Source: Patagioenas fasciata
Lineage: Eukaryota; Chordata; Aves; Columbiformes; Columbidae
Assembly: GCF_037038585.1 (NCBI RefSeq)
Contig: NC_092520.1
Coordinates: 1,145,001 to 1,209,000, forward strand
Length of the DNA stretch: 64,000 nt
Reading direction: 5' to 3'
Below the pieces are notes generated by a model. That model was not told the DNA's origin and did no database searches. It saw nothing but the letters and a program-made list of their open reading frames with translations. Made by a program: the position numbers and the translations under genes. The first letter of the stretch is position 1. The number at the start of each line of letters is the position of its first letter. Shown piece by piece: positions 15,060 through 28,760 of this stretch.

Positions 15060-15850
15060 TTCTTTAAGTGATCTGAACACCACTCTGTGACCAGCAGGAC
15101 CCTAAATCACTGCTCTGTGACAAAGTGGCGTAGTTGGCAGGATGGCAGGGGCGGGTGACATCGCTGGTTGCAGAGGCACGGGCTGAATCCAAGAGCCAGA
15201 TACTCAGAAAAATGGGCTTGTGATAATTGGCTTGATTGGAAAGCTGGGACCTCTCCAGCATATTTGTAGTGAGGTTTCCTACAAGGGGATATTAGCCAGA
15301 GTGCTGAAGAAAAGAGAACTGGTTTGCGGCCGAAACCATGATCTCTAGCAGGAGGTCAAGGCAACCTGGGATAAGCCAGACCTTGACTGCTCCCCGATGT
15401 TGAAGTTACTAAAGGATTGTAAAGCTTGCCCAACCCCAAAAGTATTCAGCTGGGCCTCAGGACGTTGGTTGTCCCCAGCCATTGTAGCAGAACGTATAAG
15501 AGACTTGGCAAAAGAAAACACATTTAAGCTCAGAAAGGGGAAGGGGGTGGTTTATGGTGTTTTGGGAGCTGCATTAATAGCTGCCCAGAAAGACAAACTG
15601 AGCAGCAGGAAAGTAAATCTCTGCAAGAGTTGATTATTTCACTGCAGACAGAATTGGAAGCAGAATGGTTGAAGCAGTGACAAGCTGAGAAATCGTTAGC
15701 TGATGAGAGCCAAATCCCAGAAAGTTTGCAGGGCAGCCTGTGCGATGCTTTTGCAAAGGAAGAGGATGAAAGGCAGCCGGGAAAGGAAAACAGCCCCACA
15801 ACCCCTAGAGAGGAATTTACCAGCCCTCCTGAAGAGAAGCTACCAAATTA
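15060..15850 (+). mobile_element. Endogenous retrovirus fossil: leader and gag-like start
   Basis: The block TTTCTTTAAGTGATCTGAAC and the following CAGGACCC..GGCAGGATGGCAGG recur, diverged, at 25465, so both mark the leader and primer-binding region of related retroviral elements. A gag-like, charged, Gln-rich stretch follows to 15850. The element is broken and replaces the distal flank of gene B seen after A and C. Copy 2: 44164-44954. Confidence 0.6.
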
Positions 15851-15852
15851 AT

Positions 15853-16250
15853 GGGTACTGTCATTAAGTTGCAAAGGATGTAGCCATCGTTAATCAATAG
15901 GCATGATGAAAGCTTTCTAACTACCTGCCAAACAAAGGGATATTTTTCAAGTCTTAGGTTCTCTTGCATGACAAGCTAGAGACAGGAGATTAAGTAATAC
16001 ATTGTTTAGAAGCAGAGTGTTTAGTTTATATTTAACTAATAATTATTAGATGTATTGTAAGTAAGAAAGTAAACAAGTATTACTAACATCATCAATTATC
16101 TCTTAGTATAGATGTATGTCAAAATTTTCAAAAATTGCAATGCATATGTAATAATGATGTGAATATAAGCAATGCAAGAGCATCGAGGCACTGGAGCAAT
16201 TATGGAGGCTGATCCCCAGTGTTGATAAAATAAAGAATATCACTTAACAG
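15853..16250 (+). mobile_element. LTR of a second element, direct orientation
   Basis: This sequence, with the landmarks ATTAAGTTGCAAAGGATG, GACAAGCTAGAGACAGGAG and AATATAAGCAATGCAAGAGC, recurs at 18436-19005 in the same orientation and at 17585-17835 inverted. Repetition around internal sequence identifies it as an LTR. It separates the gag-like and pol-like parts of the retroviral fossil. Copy 2: 44957-45354. Confidence 0.6.
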
Positions 16251-16259
16251 TATGATTGA

Positions 16260-17580
16260 CTCTGCTCTTAAGTTTATTTCTTCGTTTCACTCCACAGTCT
16301 TGAAACTTCTTACACCAGCACCAGCAAGTGAGCTGGGGGACGGCCCATGGGTATAATTTAGACGGCTCACGGAAAACTAGCAGGGGGATCTGCTGGTAAC
16401 TTTCCCTCTTGACCTTTTCAAAACCCCGGTCACTTTCCTGGTAGACACAGGAGCCCAATTATCTACTTTAAATTCCAAAACAGCAGACCAGAGTGGGATT
16501 GTCCCCCACAAAAAACAGATGTGGGTTACTGATGTGTTTGGATGGTCCAAGCCCCAGCCCACGGCTCGAGTGAAGCATTGGCTGCCTGGAGACACCACCC
16601 CCACTGAGACCACTGTGATACTGGGAACTCCTGCAAATATTCTGGGCTTGGATTTATTGCCAGGGAAAGCCTGGATGGGTTCTGCACGTGGGGAACTGAA
16701 GTTCGGGTCTCTGGCAGTCATGAAAAGGCTTTTGCAAACTGTTCCTGCCCTTTCCCCATCCAAAACCATGGGTGTGAAACCCTGTCCCCTGGGGCTGCAA
16801 GAGAGAGAAGGGATTACTCTGGTTATAAGGGAACTGCAGGAACAGGGAGTAATAATGCAAACTCTCCTTATAATTCCCCAGTGTGGCCAGTTCACAAGTC
16901 AAATGGAAAATGCAGTCGAGTATCAGCATTTAAATGCAGGCACAAGTCCCTTGTCAGCAGCCATGCCTAACATAGCTGAACTGATCTCCACGACACAGGA
17001 ACAGCCCCGTCAAATTTTAGCCACCACTGATGTAAAGGGTATGTTTTTTATGGCACCTGTACAGGAAAGGGATTGAAAAATAATCGCATGCATGTGGCAT
17101 AGTATTTAATATACCTTCACGTGCCTTCCCCAAGGGTATAGGCGCACACCTCCCTTGGCGCATCTCAGTCTGGCCCAGGCTTTAGGAGAAATCACCTCCA
17201 AGGAGGGAGTCAAACTGCACCAATACACCAATGATACACTGGTGGGCAGATCTGATGCCAAAGCAGAACCCAAACCCAAATGAAAATAACCACCCACCTG
17301 GAAGATGTGGGATTTCAGACTCCTGCAGAAAAGGTACAGCTCCTCCATCCTGAGGTAAAGTTTTCAGGTGTATGGTGGAGAGGAGAGGCAGTGTGCATTT
17401 CCCCCGAAGCCATGACCTCTTTAGAATGGATAAAGACACCAGACAACAAAAAGGAGCTGCAACATGCCCCAGGCCTACTGGTGTTCTGGAGGAAGGGCAT
17501 TCCAGATTTCTGTATCATAGCTCATCCCCTGCATGATTTAACACGTAAAAGAGCTGCCGGGGACCGGACACCTAAGAAAT
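16260..17580 (+). mobile_element. Endogenous retrovirus fossil: protease and polymerase region
   Basis: A protease-like segment with FLVDTGAQLS (near 16435) and a G-L-D-L-L motif is followed by reverse-transcriptase landmarks (ATTDVKGMFF near 17025, then a region equivalent to the YxDD motif near 17220). The type fits a class I/III avian endogenous retrovirus. It is broken in several places. Copy 2: 45364-46688. Confidence 0.75.
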
Positions 17581-17584
17581 AATT

Positions 17585-18435
17585 GATGATGTTAGTCATA
17601 AGTGTTCAGTTTCTTACTTACAATACATCTATTAATTATTAGTTAAATATAAACTAAGCACTCTGCATCTAAACAATGTATCACTTAATCTTCCATCTCC
17701 CTCTTGTCATGCAGAAGGGTGGAAAACTTGAAAAATATCCCCTCGTTTTGCAGGTGGTCAGAAAGCATTGATCATGTCAATTGGTTAATGGTGGGTAGGT
17801 CTTTTGGAACTTAATTACAGTATAAATTAATTTGGTAGGTTCTCTTCATTACAAATACAAACTAGGAGTATTCATACATATATGAAAACTCCACAGATAA
17901 TACAAGAAACTACCCATGGCATACAATCTTCACAATCTCTACTCCCACTCTCTCCAAAACTTAAAATTAACACAAAACAATTCAGGCACAAAGCTCAGAT
18001 CTATATAACACTCAGCACTACAACTAGGACATTTTACAACATAGCTGGGTTCACAACACCCACACTTCTCACAAGATAAAGCCACAGCAGCTTCTACTGT
18101 GTCTTCAGGCATTAAAGTGCATAACCGAAACCAAGGTGTATCTAAGAATTGAACAGCTCTACAGCTATATACAGAGCTGGCTTTACACCACAACAAAGCA
18201 GCAGAATCACCAATACCTGAAGTTTTCCACGCAAACAAATCCAAAGAATACCAAAACCATCAGATTCCAGAAATCCAAGTAACCAAAGTATACCTTTAAG
18301 TTTCTAGCAACCCAGTATACACTATCCTACATAAGAATCCTGTATCACAACTTACGGATAGCCCAACACCAAATGACCCATCCCAAATTTCAGAAAATAA
18401 TTCCTTCTTACTAGAGATCCTTATGAAAAGAAACT
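17585..18435 (-). mobile_element. Inverted LTR piece plus adjoining internal sequence
   Basis: 17585-17835 is the reverse complement of part of the LTR at 15853. Next to it, 17836-18435 reads on the minus strand into that LTR and holds a Cys-rich open frame (17939-18244, about 101 codons) that I cannot identify. It may be internal sequence of an inverted element. Copy 2: 46693-47543. Confidence 0.5.
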
Positions 18436-19005
18436 ACTAAATTATTGTATACTGTGATTAAGTTACAAAGGACGTACCCGTCATTAATCAGTAGACATGA
18501 TAAATGCTTTCTAACTACCTGTCAAACGAGGAGACAATTTTCAACTTGTAGATGCTTCTGCATGACAAGCTAGAGACAAAAGATTAAGTAATATATTGTT
18601 TAGAAGCAGAGTGCTTAGGTTATGTTTGACTAGAAACTCATAGGTGTATTGTAAGTAAGAAACTGATGAATTACTTATGTAAGTGAGCACTGATTGCGCT
18701 TGTGCGAAGAGCTACCAACGCGGAGAGGTCGATCGGCGCACACATGAAAAGACCCCCAGAAGATCCCCCAAAAAGAGACTGTGGTACTTGTAGAAGGACA
18801 TTAGACCGCAGCAAAGACCATGAAATAACTCACTTTATGCCAATGATTATGCAATTATTTCTTAGTATGGATGTACTGCATGTTAAAAATTCCCCCAAAT
18901 TCCAATGAATATGCAGTAATTGTGTGAATATAAGCAACGCAAGAGCATCTGCTCGTTGGAACACTTACGGTGGATGATCCCCAGTGTTCCCCAGTGTTCT
19001 CAATT
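18436..19005 (+). mobile_element. Second direct LTR of the mosaic
   Basis: Longer and diverged relative of the LTR at 15853, sharing its start, the GACAAGCTAGAGACAAAAG block and its end near CCCCAGTGTT. With the inverted piece it shows at least two insertions of this family into or beside the older retrovirus. Copy 2: 47544-48113. Confidence 0.6.
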
Positions 19006-19009
19006 GAAG

Positions 19010-19760
19010 AGAAGCTGCCAGATTAATGTGGGTCATGTCAGATGGATTTTGGACTGCCCAGCCATGACTTGGTACAGTAACTAGGCAGGTGGCTTTTGGC
19101 TTACAGACCTTGTGTCCTACCCGGAAAAAGAGCCCAATCAAAGCTCAGTACTGGGGGCAAGTTAAAAGAAGTACTGAGACAGAAAGTGACCCGGATACAC
19201 GGTCGTGGCCATCAACCACAGTACAGCTGAGTTGGGAATGTCAAAGTTTGCTTTTACCGCAAATAATGGCTTTGGAAAATCCAATGTTAATAAAAAAATC
19301 TAACTTGGCAAGTGGAGGCCTTGTCCACTCAAAAAGGATTTCAGATTATTAATAAAAAGGTCTAAGCTAATGCGAAATTGACTTTACAAAATAGGCTGGC
19401 ATTAGACTTTCTATGAGTTAAGGAACAAGAGGCATGGGGGTATCTCAGATTAGAAGAAGAGCACTGCTGTATCCACATCCCAAACATCACTGCTGATCCC
19501 CAAGAACAATGAGACGAGATGAGAAAGGTGGCAGAAGGTAGCAAAGGAATTAGAGACACAGCAGAAAGGAATTGGCTCAAGGAGATCCTTCAAGGTTTGG
19601 GTGGATGGTCTCTAAAAGAATGACTGGCCACATCGCTAGAAGGAATTATCCTTGTAGGCATGATGATAATTATGATGGGACTCTGCATAGGTTGTGTAAA
19701 GAAAACTCTTCAGACAGATAAACAGCAGCAGAAAGAAAAGATCTGAGCGCTTCCAAACGG
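19010..19760 (+). mobile_element. Endogenous retrovirus fossil: env transmembrane-subunit region
   Basis: The stretch 19370-19740 has the retroviral TM pattern: a heptad-rich LQNRLALDFL block, a Cys-Cys pair some 20 residues on, and a hydrophobic membrane segment (GIILVGMMIIMMGLC). It is broken. It lies 5' of promoter C. Copy 2: 48118-48868. Confidence 0.7.
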
Positions 19761-20075
19761 GGGAATTGATACCAAAGGCTTGAACAATGTTGTTAAAGCA
19801 GGGCTGTATTTCTCGGTACCAGCAGTACATATGCATCCTGTGCACGACTATAATTTTGCAATAGCTTAGCATATGCGTTGGATTTCTTGGGGTCAGGCAG
19901 GGCTTCTCAGAAATGGTGTGAATATTCGCTGTTGTAATGTATAGAAAAGGTGCGTTTCTGATCCTTGGTGAGATGTGAAGGAGACAAATCCCCGATGCAC
20001 CCAGCGCTGTCGGCTTTCTGACCGGTCACTGCGCTCGGAGAGTTTTCTGGGCTCCTGGTTGGGTCCAGGCCCGGC
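19761..20075. other. Probable retroviral 3' end next to promoter C
   Basis: Sequence between the env fossil and the point (about 20078) where homology to promoters A and B begins. Position and the tract around 19960-20060 suggest remains of a 3' LTR, but I could not match it to another copy. The join lies only ~30 bases before the SBS motif. Copy 2: 48869-49183. Confidence 0.35.
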
Positions 20076-20077
20076 TG

Positions 20078-20632
20078 CCCCCCGAGCCGAGCGGGGCGGA
20101 GCGGCAGGACTACACCTCCCGTGCTGCACCGGCGGCGGGCGGCCCTCCCGGGCTGACGCTGCCGGCGGCTCCCGGCGCCGCCTTTGTCCGTGCCGGGCTG
20201 GCGGCGCGGCCCCGGCGCAGGTAGGGGCGGCGGGCGGCCCCGGGAGGGGACCCCGGCCCCGACGGCCTCTCCCGTGCTCTCCCCTCCGCCGGCCGCCCCC
20301 CAGCCCTGCCGGACCCCCCCGGACTCCCCTTAGGGCCCGGCTCCCCCCGGCGCTCCGGCCTTTCCCCGGCTCGCCCCGTGGCCCCCGTGCAACGCGGACA
20401 CGCTGCTCCGTGTCCCAGCCGCCCGGGCCCTCTGGATCCGGCCCTGGAGCCACCAGCGCTGGGAAGGGCACTTGTGGGGCACTGGAGGAGGATTTGGGTG
20501 CCTGGGAGCTTCCAATACCCACTTTTTCTCGTGGCTCTTTCTCACCTTTACCCCAAGCTGGTTGGGTCCCTTGGTCGGTCCTTTTCCCGTAGCTGTGAAG
20601 GCTCGGGGTGCAGGGAAGGCAGCTGTGGGCAG
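20078..20632 (+). promoter_or_regulatory. CpG-rich promoter of KZNF C, copy 1
   Basis: It has ACTACACCTCCC at 20109-20120, a candidate first-exon donor after CAG 20220, and the exon-like block ending at GTGAGTG (donor at 20633). The YY1-like CAAGATGGC of A and B is CAAGCTGGT here (about 20555), which removes both the site and the upstream ATG. The upstream part of the promoter present in A is missing. Confidence 0.6.
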
Positions 20633-20690
20633 GTGAGTGAACTTGTGCCCCTGATTTCTTCATGAGAATGTGCTCGCTGCTCCCGTGCAG

Positions 20691-20822
20691 CTGGTGACGG
20701 GACAGGCACCTCATGTGGAATCCGGAGCATCCCACCTCCTTCTTCCCGGATCAAAACCTGCACGGGCCTCCATCTCCCCGCCGAGAGCAGCGACGCGCCG
20801 GGCTCCAGGCTGCTGCGGCAAG
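20691..20822 (+). other. Upstream exon of KZNF C, copy 1
   Basis: Homologue of the 162-nt exon of B, but the TTGCAG acceptor is deleted. The next acceptor, CCGTGCAG ending at 20690, would give a 132-nt phase-0 exon to 20822. With the upstream ATG also gone, this exon is probably untranslated in C and translation likely starts at the KRAB ATG. Copy 2: 49799-49930. Confidence 0.45.
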
Positions 20823-21436
20823 GTGGGGGTCAGGCACGGCCCCGGCTCCTGGGACACCACGGGCTGGAATTGCCGTAGTTGGTTCAGTGGTGCAGCAGCG
20901 GCAGCAAAGCACCCATGGGACCTTCTGGGCTGGGAGTCCGGTTGGTACAGGAGGTGTGGGAGAGAAGTGGTTTGAGACCCGGTGCGGTGCAGGGTGCTCC
21001 CGTTCCTGCCCACTGAGCCGCACCACGGGCAGGGGCAGGCAGGAGCGTGCCTGCTGCCAGGCCTCGGGCCAGGCCTTGTGTCACGGTGCTGTGCCCGGTC
21101 CTGGTGGGTGATCTGGCTTGTGGCAGGGGTGAGGGACAGGGCACAGTCCCCATTGTCCTGGCGTGGGTCCTTACCTGGCACGAGCAGGGGAAATCTGCCT
21201 GTAAGCCTGCCAGCCCTGCCCCTCTCCTGGCACAGCAGAGGAGTGTTAGCCAGGTACCTGCTCACACAGCCCCCTGTACCACAGTGACCATGCTGTGCTG
21301 CTTTGCTGTGCCACCGCCCCTCTGACCTCACTCTTCCCTTGCACAGGATGCTCCAAGATCTCCTGGGGTTGTCCTCGGGATGCCAGAGTCCCTGGTGCCA
21401 GTGAGGCCCTGCCTGGCAACAGCAGGATTTGGGTAA

Positions 21437-23654
<2,218 letters not shown>

Positions 23655-23714
23655 ATCTGCTCTTGAAGCGCCCGGGGGGCACTGGGGGCTGTTTTGATGG
23701 TGGCTGGGGGGGGA

Positions 23715-24135
23715 TGTCCTGGTTTTGGCTGGGATAGAGTTAATATTCTTCCTACTAGCTACCATCATGCTGTTTTGTATTGAGGATGAGAAGAATGTTG
23801 CTAATACACAGATGTTTGGAGTTGTTGCTGAGCAGTCAAGGACTTTTCATCTTCTGGTGCCCTGCCAGCTGGGAGGGGGCACAGCCGGGACAGCTGCCCC
23901 AAAGTGACCAAAGGGCTGTTCCTTACCATATGAGGTCATGCTCAGTATAGAAACTGGGAGGACTTGGCCAGGGGCACCACAGCTCAGGGACGGGATGGGC
24001 ATCGGTCAGCAAGTGGTGAGCAATTGTGTTGTGCATCACTTATTTTGGATGTTCTTACATCATCATCATCATCATCATTATTCTTTTCCTCTTCTATCCT
24101 ATTAAACGGTCTTCATTTCAACCCACGAGTTTTAC
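23715..24135 (+). mobile_element. Truncated ERVL LTR, 3' end of KZNF C (copy 1)
   Basis: Starts TGTCCTGGTTTTGGCTGGG and is the most canonical of the three LTRs. ATTAAA at 24101-24106 is the likely poly(A) signal for gene C. It contains the variable CAT repeat. Confidence 0.75.
24058..24078. repeat. CAT trinucleotide repeat, 7 units (copy 1)
   Basis: Seven CAT triplets here against nine at 53166-53192 in copy 2; this explains the 6-base step in spacing between the copies. Confidence 0.95.
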
Positions 24136-24950
24136 ACACATCACTGGATGAGCCAAATTTAAGCTTTATGTTAATCATTTAGCTTAAATAAGTACATTTT
24201 TAATAGCACGAATCACTTAGAATTATAAGATTGTTTTATTTTTAGTATACTATCTGCTTCACGTTCCTTAGTAGCTAAATGTGCTGACATCTTAAACTGT
24301 GTTGTAAAGTTCTGCTTATATGCACCAGAGTTGTGTTTACTTGAGCAAAACAAAGCAGCTACAAACCATCAACACCACCTGCATGATATGGCTGTTTTGC
24401 ACATTATAGAGCAAAACAGGATCCACTTGAGGCAAATAATATCTTCAAGGCTGGCACGAAGGTGCTATGCACTATCAATGACATCTGAAGCAAAAGAAGA
24501 TAAGGGTCTGCCTGAAGACGGTGAAAGGATCCAATGAAAATCAAGAAGACCCCAGACTCAAATATTAGGATTGGACTGTGAGGATATAATTACCCAGGGA
24601 CTTGTATGCTGGGCTCAGCAGCTCTGCTAAGGCACCCAGCTCGAGCTGACCCTGCTGCTGGACCACTCCATTCAGCTGTTTGTTTTTACAAGTTTTGATG
24701 CCCGAGAGGCTGCTTCAAGAGACGTGGGATCCAGACTTCAGAGTGACTTGGAGGTAAGCAGGTTGAGATGCAGGATGAAACGTGGATGTGGCAGTACGCT
24801 GAGATCAGTCCTGTGAGAAACTGCGAGAGCTGGTGAGCGTGAGAACAAGCAGTGGGATGCTACATGATAGAAAAAAGGAAGGAACACATGCATTAAGGAC
24901 AGAGGCATAGTGTGTGATAGATTAAAAAGCATTTATGGCAGTAACTTTGG
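24136..24950. other. Flank of gene C, no gene seen
   Basis: The first ~250 bases match the flanks after LTRs A and B. No supported gene, RNA or repeat in the rest. Copy 2: 53250-54064. Confidence 0.45.
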
Positions 24951-24954
24951 AAAC

Positions 24955-25464
24955 ACAAAATATATCACTTATGTAATGGCTAACTAAGCAAATCAGCAAG
25001 TGCTTGAGTGAGCACCATAGCAAGTATAAATGAAACCCTGAGTTTGTAATAAATGTCTCTCCGCGACCCTTACTGAGAGTCTGTGCCTCATTCACTGCAC
25101 TTGGAAATCCCAGCCAAGCTATATAAAGAATCAGGTGAGCACACAGAATCCTTTGGCCATTAAATAATCCCTTACCTGTTTTCCCTTTACCCTCTATGTG
25201 TCTCTCAGACGTGCACAGTTGATCATGTCTGGGACTAAGTTTAGATCCAGCTGCACCCAGACTCCTCTCTCAGAAGGAGTTTAGAGATCAAGGGGTTCCA
25301 TTCTGAAACTCCTGATTCAACAGGAGGGCCTCCCTCTACCCTTCCACATCTCCTGTCCCTGTATAAATCATTCTAAACCAACTCTCACCTGATTCTCCTT
25401 GGTGTATTTCCCCCATGCAGGAAGTACTGGAGTGAACGTTGTCATCAAACTGTGTTACTTTATT
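24955..25464 (+). mobile_element. Possible LTR and adjoining sequence of a retroviral fossil
   Basis: AGTATAAATG followed by AATAAA (about 25048) and a CT-rich tail is the order seen in LTR U3/R regions, and a retroviral leader starts soon after at 25465. No second copy was found to prove it. Copy 2: 54069-54578. Confidence 0.35.
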
Positions 25465-26203
25465 TTCTTTAAGTGATGTGAACGCCGCTCTGCAACAAGC
25501 AGGACCCTGAATCACTGTTCTGTGACAAATTGGTGTAGTCGGCAGGATGACAGGGGATATCACTGAATTCAGAGCCATGGGGTGAGTCCGAGTCCCAAGT
25601 TCTTAGAAGAATGAGCTCCTGATAACTGGCACAACTGGGAAGATGTGGAAGAACAGCTAAAAGTGGCCAGGGGCCATATAAAGGATGGAAAGGGAAGAGG
25701 AATGATTTGCAGAATGTTGGGCACCTGCCTAGAAGCCACGTGTCAGGAGAGGGAAACCTAAGTAGAGAAAAATAAGATCTGAAAGAGCAAATAGAAGGTA
25801 AGAAAACTTCTGAGTGATTATTGTCCTTGGAAACTGAGCAGCTGCAGAAATAGTTACAGGAAAAGAAAGATAAAACCCAGAAATTGGAGGAAAAGATGGA
25901 AATTATATTTACACGGGCTCATTTTGCCCCTGATATTCTACAGATGTGGAAACTAATTGTGTCCCCTGAAGAATGGGATGGAAATATGCAGGGTGACCCT
26001 TGTGACAGTGAACCACAGGATGATCATTCTTCATCTGTCTCAGACCTTTCTGAATATGAAGTCAGACGTACCATTAGGACGGTCTTGAGTACTTCAGGGT
26101 GGTGCTGCATGGTATCATTGGCAAAACACTCCCTGGGATCTGGTGCAATTGGCAAATTTTCAAGCAAAATATGGCAGAAAACCCAGTGAAACTGAAACAG
26201 AAT
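25465..26203 (+). mobile_element. Retroviral leader and gag-like fossil
   Basis: Leader homologous to that at 15065, then Lys/Glu-rich gag-like sequence with an open stretch at 25884-26189. It is cut by a CR1 insertion at 26204. Copy 2: 54579-55317. Confidence 0.55.
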
Positions 26204-26959
26204 CATAGAATGTGCAGAGCTGGAAGGAACCCAGAAGGATCATCGAGTCAAACTCCTGTCCCCACGTAGGACAACCCCAAAATTTCTACCATGTTTCTGA
26301 GGGCATTGTCCAAACTCTTCTTGAACCTTTTCCTCAAGTCCAACCTGACTGTCCCCTGCCACATCTTCCTGCCATTCCCTGGGCTCTGTCACTGTCACAG
26401 AGCAGAGCTCACCCTGCCCCTCCTGCTCCTGCTGAGGAACCTGCAGCCCATGAGCTCTGCCCGCAGTCTGCTCTGCTCCAGCTGAGCAAACCCAGGGACT
26501 TGAGCCACTCCTCCTACAGCTTCACCTCCAAACCCTTCACCAACTTCATGGCCTCCTCTACCCCTTCTCCAGTAGCTTTACCTCCTTTTTATCCTGTGTC
26601 CCCAGCCCTGCATACAGTGCTCCAGGTGTGGTGGCACCAGTGCAGAGGAGAACAGGACAGTCCCCTCCTTGCTTGGCTGGCCGTGCTGTGCTGGATGCAC
26701 CCAGCAGATGGTTGACCCTCTTGGCTGCTAGGACACACTGTTGGCTCTTGTTCAACTTGCTGTTGACCAGAGTTCAGTACCTCCCAGGATAATCTTCTCC
26801 ATCATTTTGCCAGGCACAGAAGTGAGACTGGCAGACCTGCAGTTACTGGGGTCATCGCTCTTGCACTTCTTGAAGACTGGGATGTTTGCCAGCTTCCAGC
26901 CAACTGGGAACTCTCCACATTCCCAAAAGTGTTGAAAAATCAAGGAGAGAGGTCTCTCT
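26204..26959 (-). mobile_element. CR1 LINE, older copy (internally deleted)
   Basis: The 3' terminus is CATAGAAT at 26204-26211, the reverse complement of the CR1 octamer ATTCTATG. Going up the element there is 3' UTR-like sequence. At 26752-26959 a reverse-transcriptase segment follows on the minus strand (GEFPVGWKLANIPVFKK and ASLTSVPGKMMEK, matching the CR1 GEVPxDWKxxNxxPIFKK and VSLTSVPGKxME blocks). The middle of the RT is missing between these parts. Copy 2: 55318-56073. Confidence 0.8.
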
Positions 26960-28083
26960 ATCACAGTATCACAGTATGTTTGGGATTGGAAGGGACCTCA
27001 AAAGATCATCCAGTCCAATCCCCCTGCTGGAGCAGGAACGCCTAGGTGAGGTCGCACAGGAAGGTGTCCAGGCGGGCTTTGAATGTCTCCAGGGAAGGAG
27101 ACTCCACAACCTCCCTGGGTAGCCTGTTCCAGTGCTCTGTTACCCTCACTGAGAAGAAGTTCTTTCTCAAATTTAAGTGGAACCTCTTGTGTTCCAGCTT
27201 GATCCCATTGCCCCTTGTCCTATCATTGTTTGCCACTGAAAAGAGCCTGGCTCCATCCTCGTGGCACTCACCCTTTATATATTTATAAACTTTAATAAGG
27301 TCACCCCTCAGTCTCCTCCAAACTAAAGAGCCCCAGCTCCCTCAGCCTTTCTTCATAAGGGAGATGCTCCACTCCCTTAATCATCTTTGTTGCCCTGCGC
27401 TGGACCCTCTCCAGCAGTTCCCTGTCCTTCTTGAACTGAGGGGCCCAGAACTGGACACAATATTCCAGATGGGGTCTCACCAGGGCGGAGTAGAGGGGAA
27501 GGAGGACCTCTCTCGATCTACTGACCACCCCCCTTGTAATACACCCAAGGATGCCATTGGCCTTCCTGGCCACAAGGGCCCAGTGCTGGCTCATGGTCAT
27601 CCTGTTGTCCACCAGGAGCCCCAGGTCCCTTTCCCCTACACTGCTCTCTAATAGGTCATGCCCCAACCTATACTGGAACTTGGGATTGTTCCTGCCCAGA
27701 TGCAGGACTCTACACTTTCCCTTGTTAAATTTCATCAGGTTATCCCCCGCCCAACTCTCCAGCCTGTCCAGGTCTCTGATGGCAGCACAGCCTTCTGGCG
27801 TGTCAGCCACTCCTCCCAGCTTAGTGTCATCAGCAAACTTGCCGATAGTACACTCAATTCGCTCATCTAGATCGTTAATGAATATATTGAATAATATTGG
27901 CCCCAGTACTGACCCCTGAGGCACTGCACTAGATACTGGCCTCCAACTGGACTCCGCACCATTGACCACCACTCTCTGGCTTCTCTCTTTAAGCCAGTTT
28001 GCAACCCACCTCACTACTCTATTGTCCAGACCACACCTCCTCAATTTAGCTGTGAGGATGCTGTGAGGGACTGTGTCAAAGTC
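26960..28083 (-). mobile_element. CR1 LINE, younger 5'-truncated copy
   Basis: The 3' end carries repeated ATCACAGT octamers (26960-26980). The minus-strand frame 27301-28086 is open for 261 codons and encodes the C-terminal part of CR1 reverse transcriptase: [19 protein letters not shown], the catalytic FADDTKLGG (near 27840), and the [17 protein letters not shown] block. The N-terminal RT, endonuclease and ORF1 are absent, as usual for 5'-truncated CR1. Copy 2 carries the same open frame (56415-57200). Confidence 0.92.
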
Positions 28084-28760
28084 CACACTTCACCTTTCAG
28101 AACATCAGCCCCCAGAAGGTTAAATGGCAATGATCCCATGACCATGGTCACCGGTGTGGTTGTACCCTCCCCGGGCAGTTGCAGGCTGACGGTGGCCATT
28201 GTCTGAGCTTGGACGATACCAAAAGCATCTGCAATAAACGTGCGCCACTTGGACAAAGTTATGCGTCCCTGTACCACATCCTCCATTTTGAAAGCCGGAA
28301 TGTAAGCTCCAGTATCTACCAGGAGCGTTATTGACATTAACCCAAGTCTCAGGGGATACCTTTCCTCCACATGACAGTCCTCAGACTATTACACCTGTGT
28401 CCCGTATCCCTTCCACATGGTGGAGGCACAAATGTCATTCTTTTACAGCTAATTGCGTGTGAGGAAGGTTTTGGTTCTGTGTGTCTGAAACCTCTTGAAT
28501 CTGTTTTGTTAGATGGAATGGTCACAGGGCCATACTTTCACCCATAATGAAATAGGTCTTGAGTGACCGCTCCCCACGTCCAAACTTTCTTTTCAGGGGA
28601 TCTGCAATTAGGGTCACAGTTCCTTCTAATGTGGCGACAGCCCTTTCACTCTGGGACATCGCCTGTATTTTTCCTTGCAACAGAATGCCAATAGCTTTGA
28701 GGGAGTCTGGGAGGCCCCATATAAGAGGTGTCATTCACTCTGGGTCGGTCGGTATCATCA
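28084..28760 (-). mobile_element. Retroviral protease/gag-region fossil, minus strand
   Basis: A minus-strand protease-like stretch (LLVDTGAYIPAF near 28310, then FNLLGADVL) marks a retroviral aspartic protease. Another open stretch (28522-28734) is adjacent. It is broken and truncated beside the CR1. Copy 2: 57198-57874. Confidence 0.65.

Noticed and set aside
27301-28086. Host gene from the 261-codon minus-strand frame
   Set aside because: The frame is CR1 reverse transcriptase (FADD motif, C-terminal block) directly joined to a CR1 3' end.
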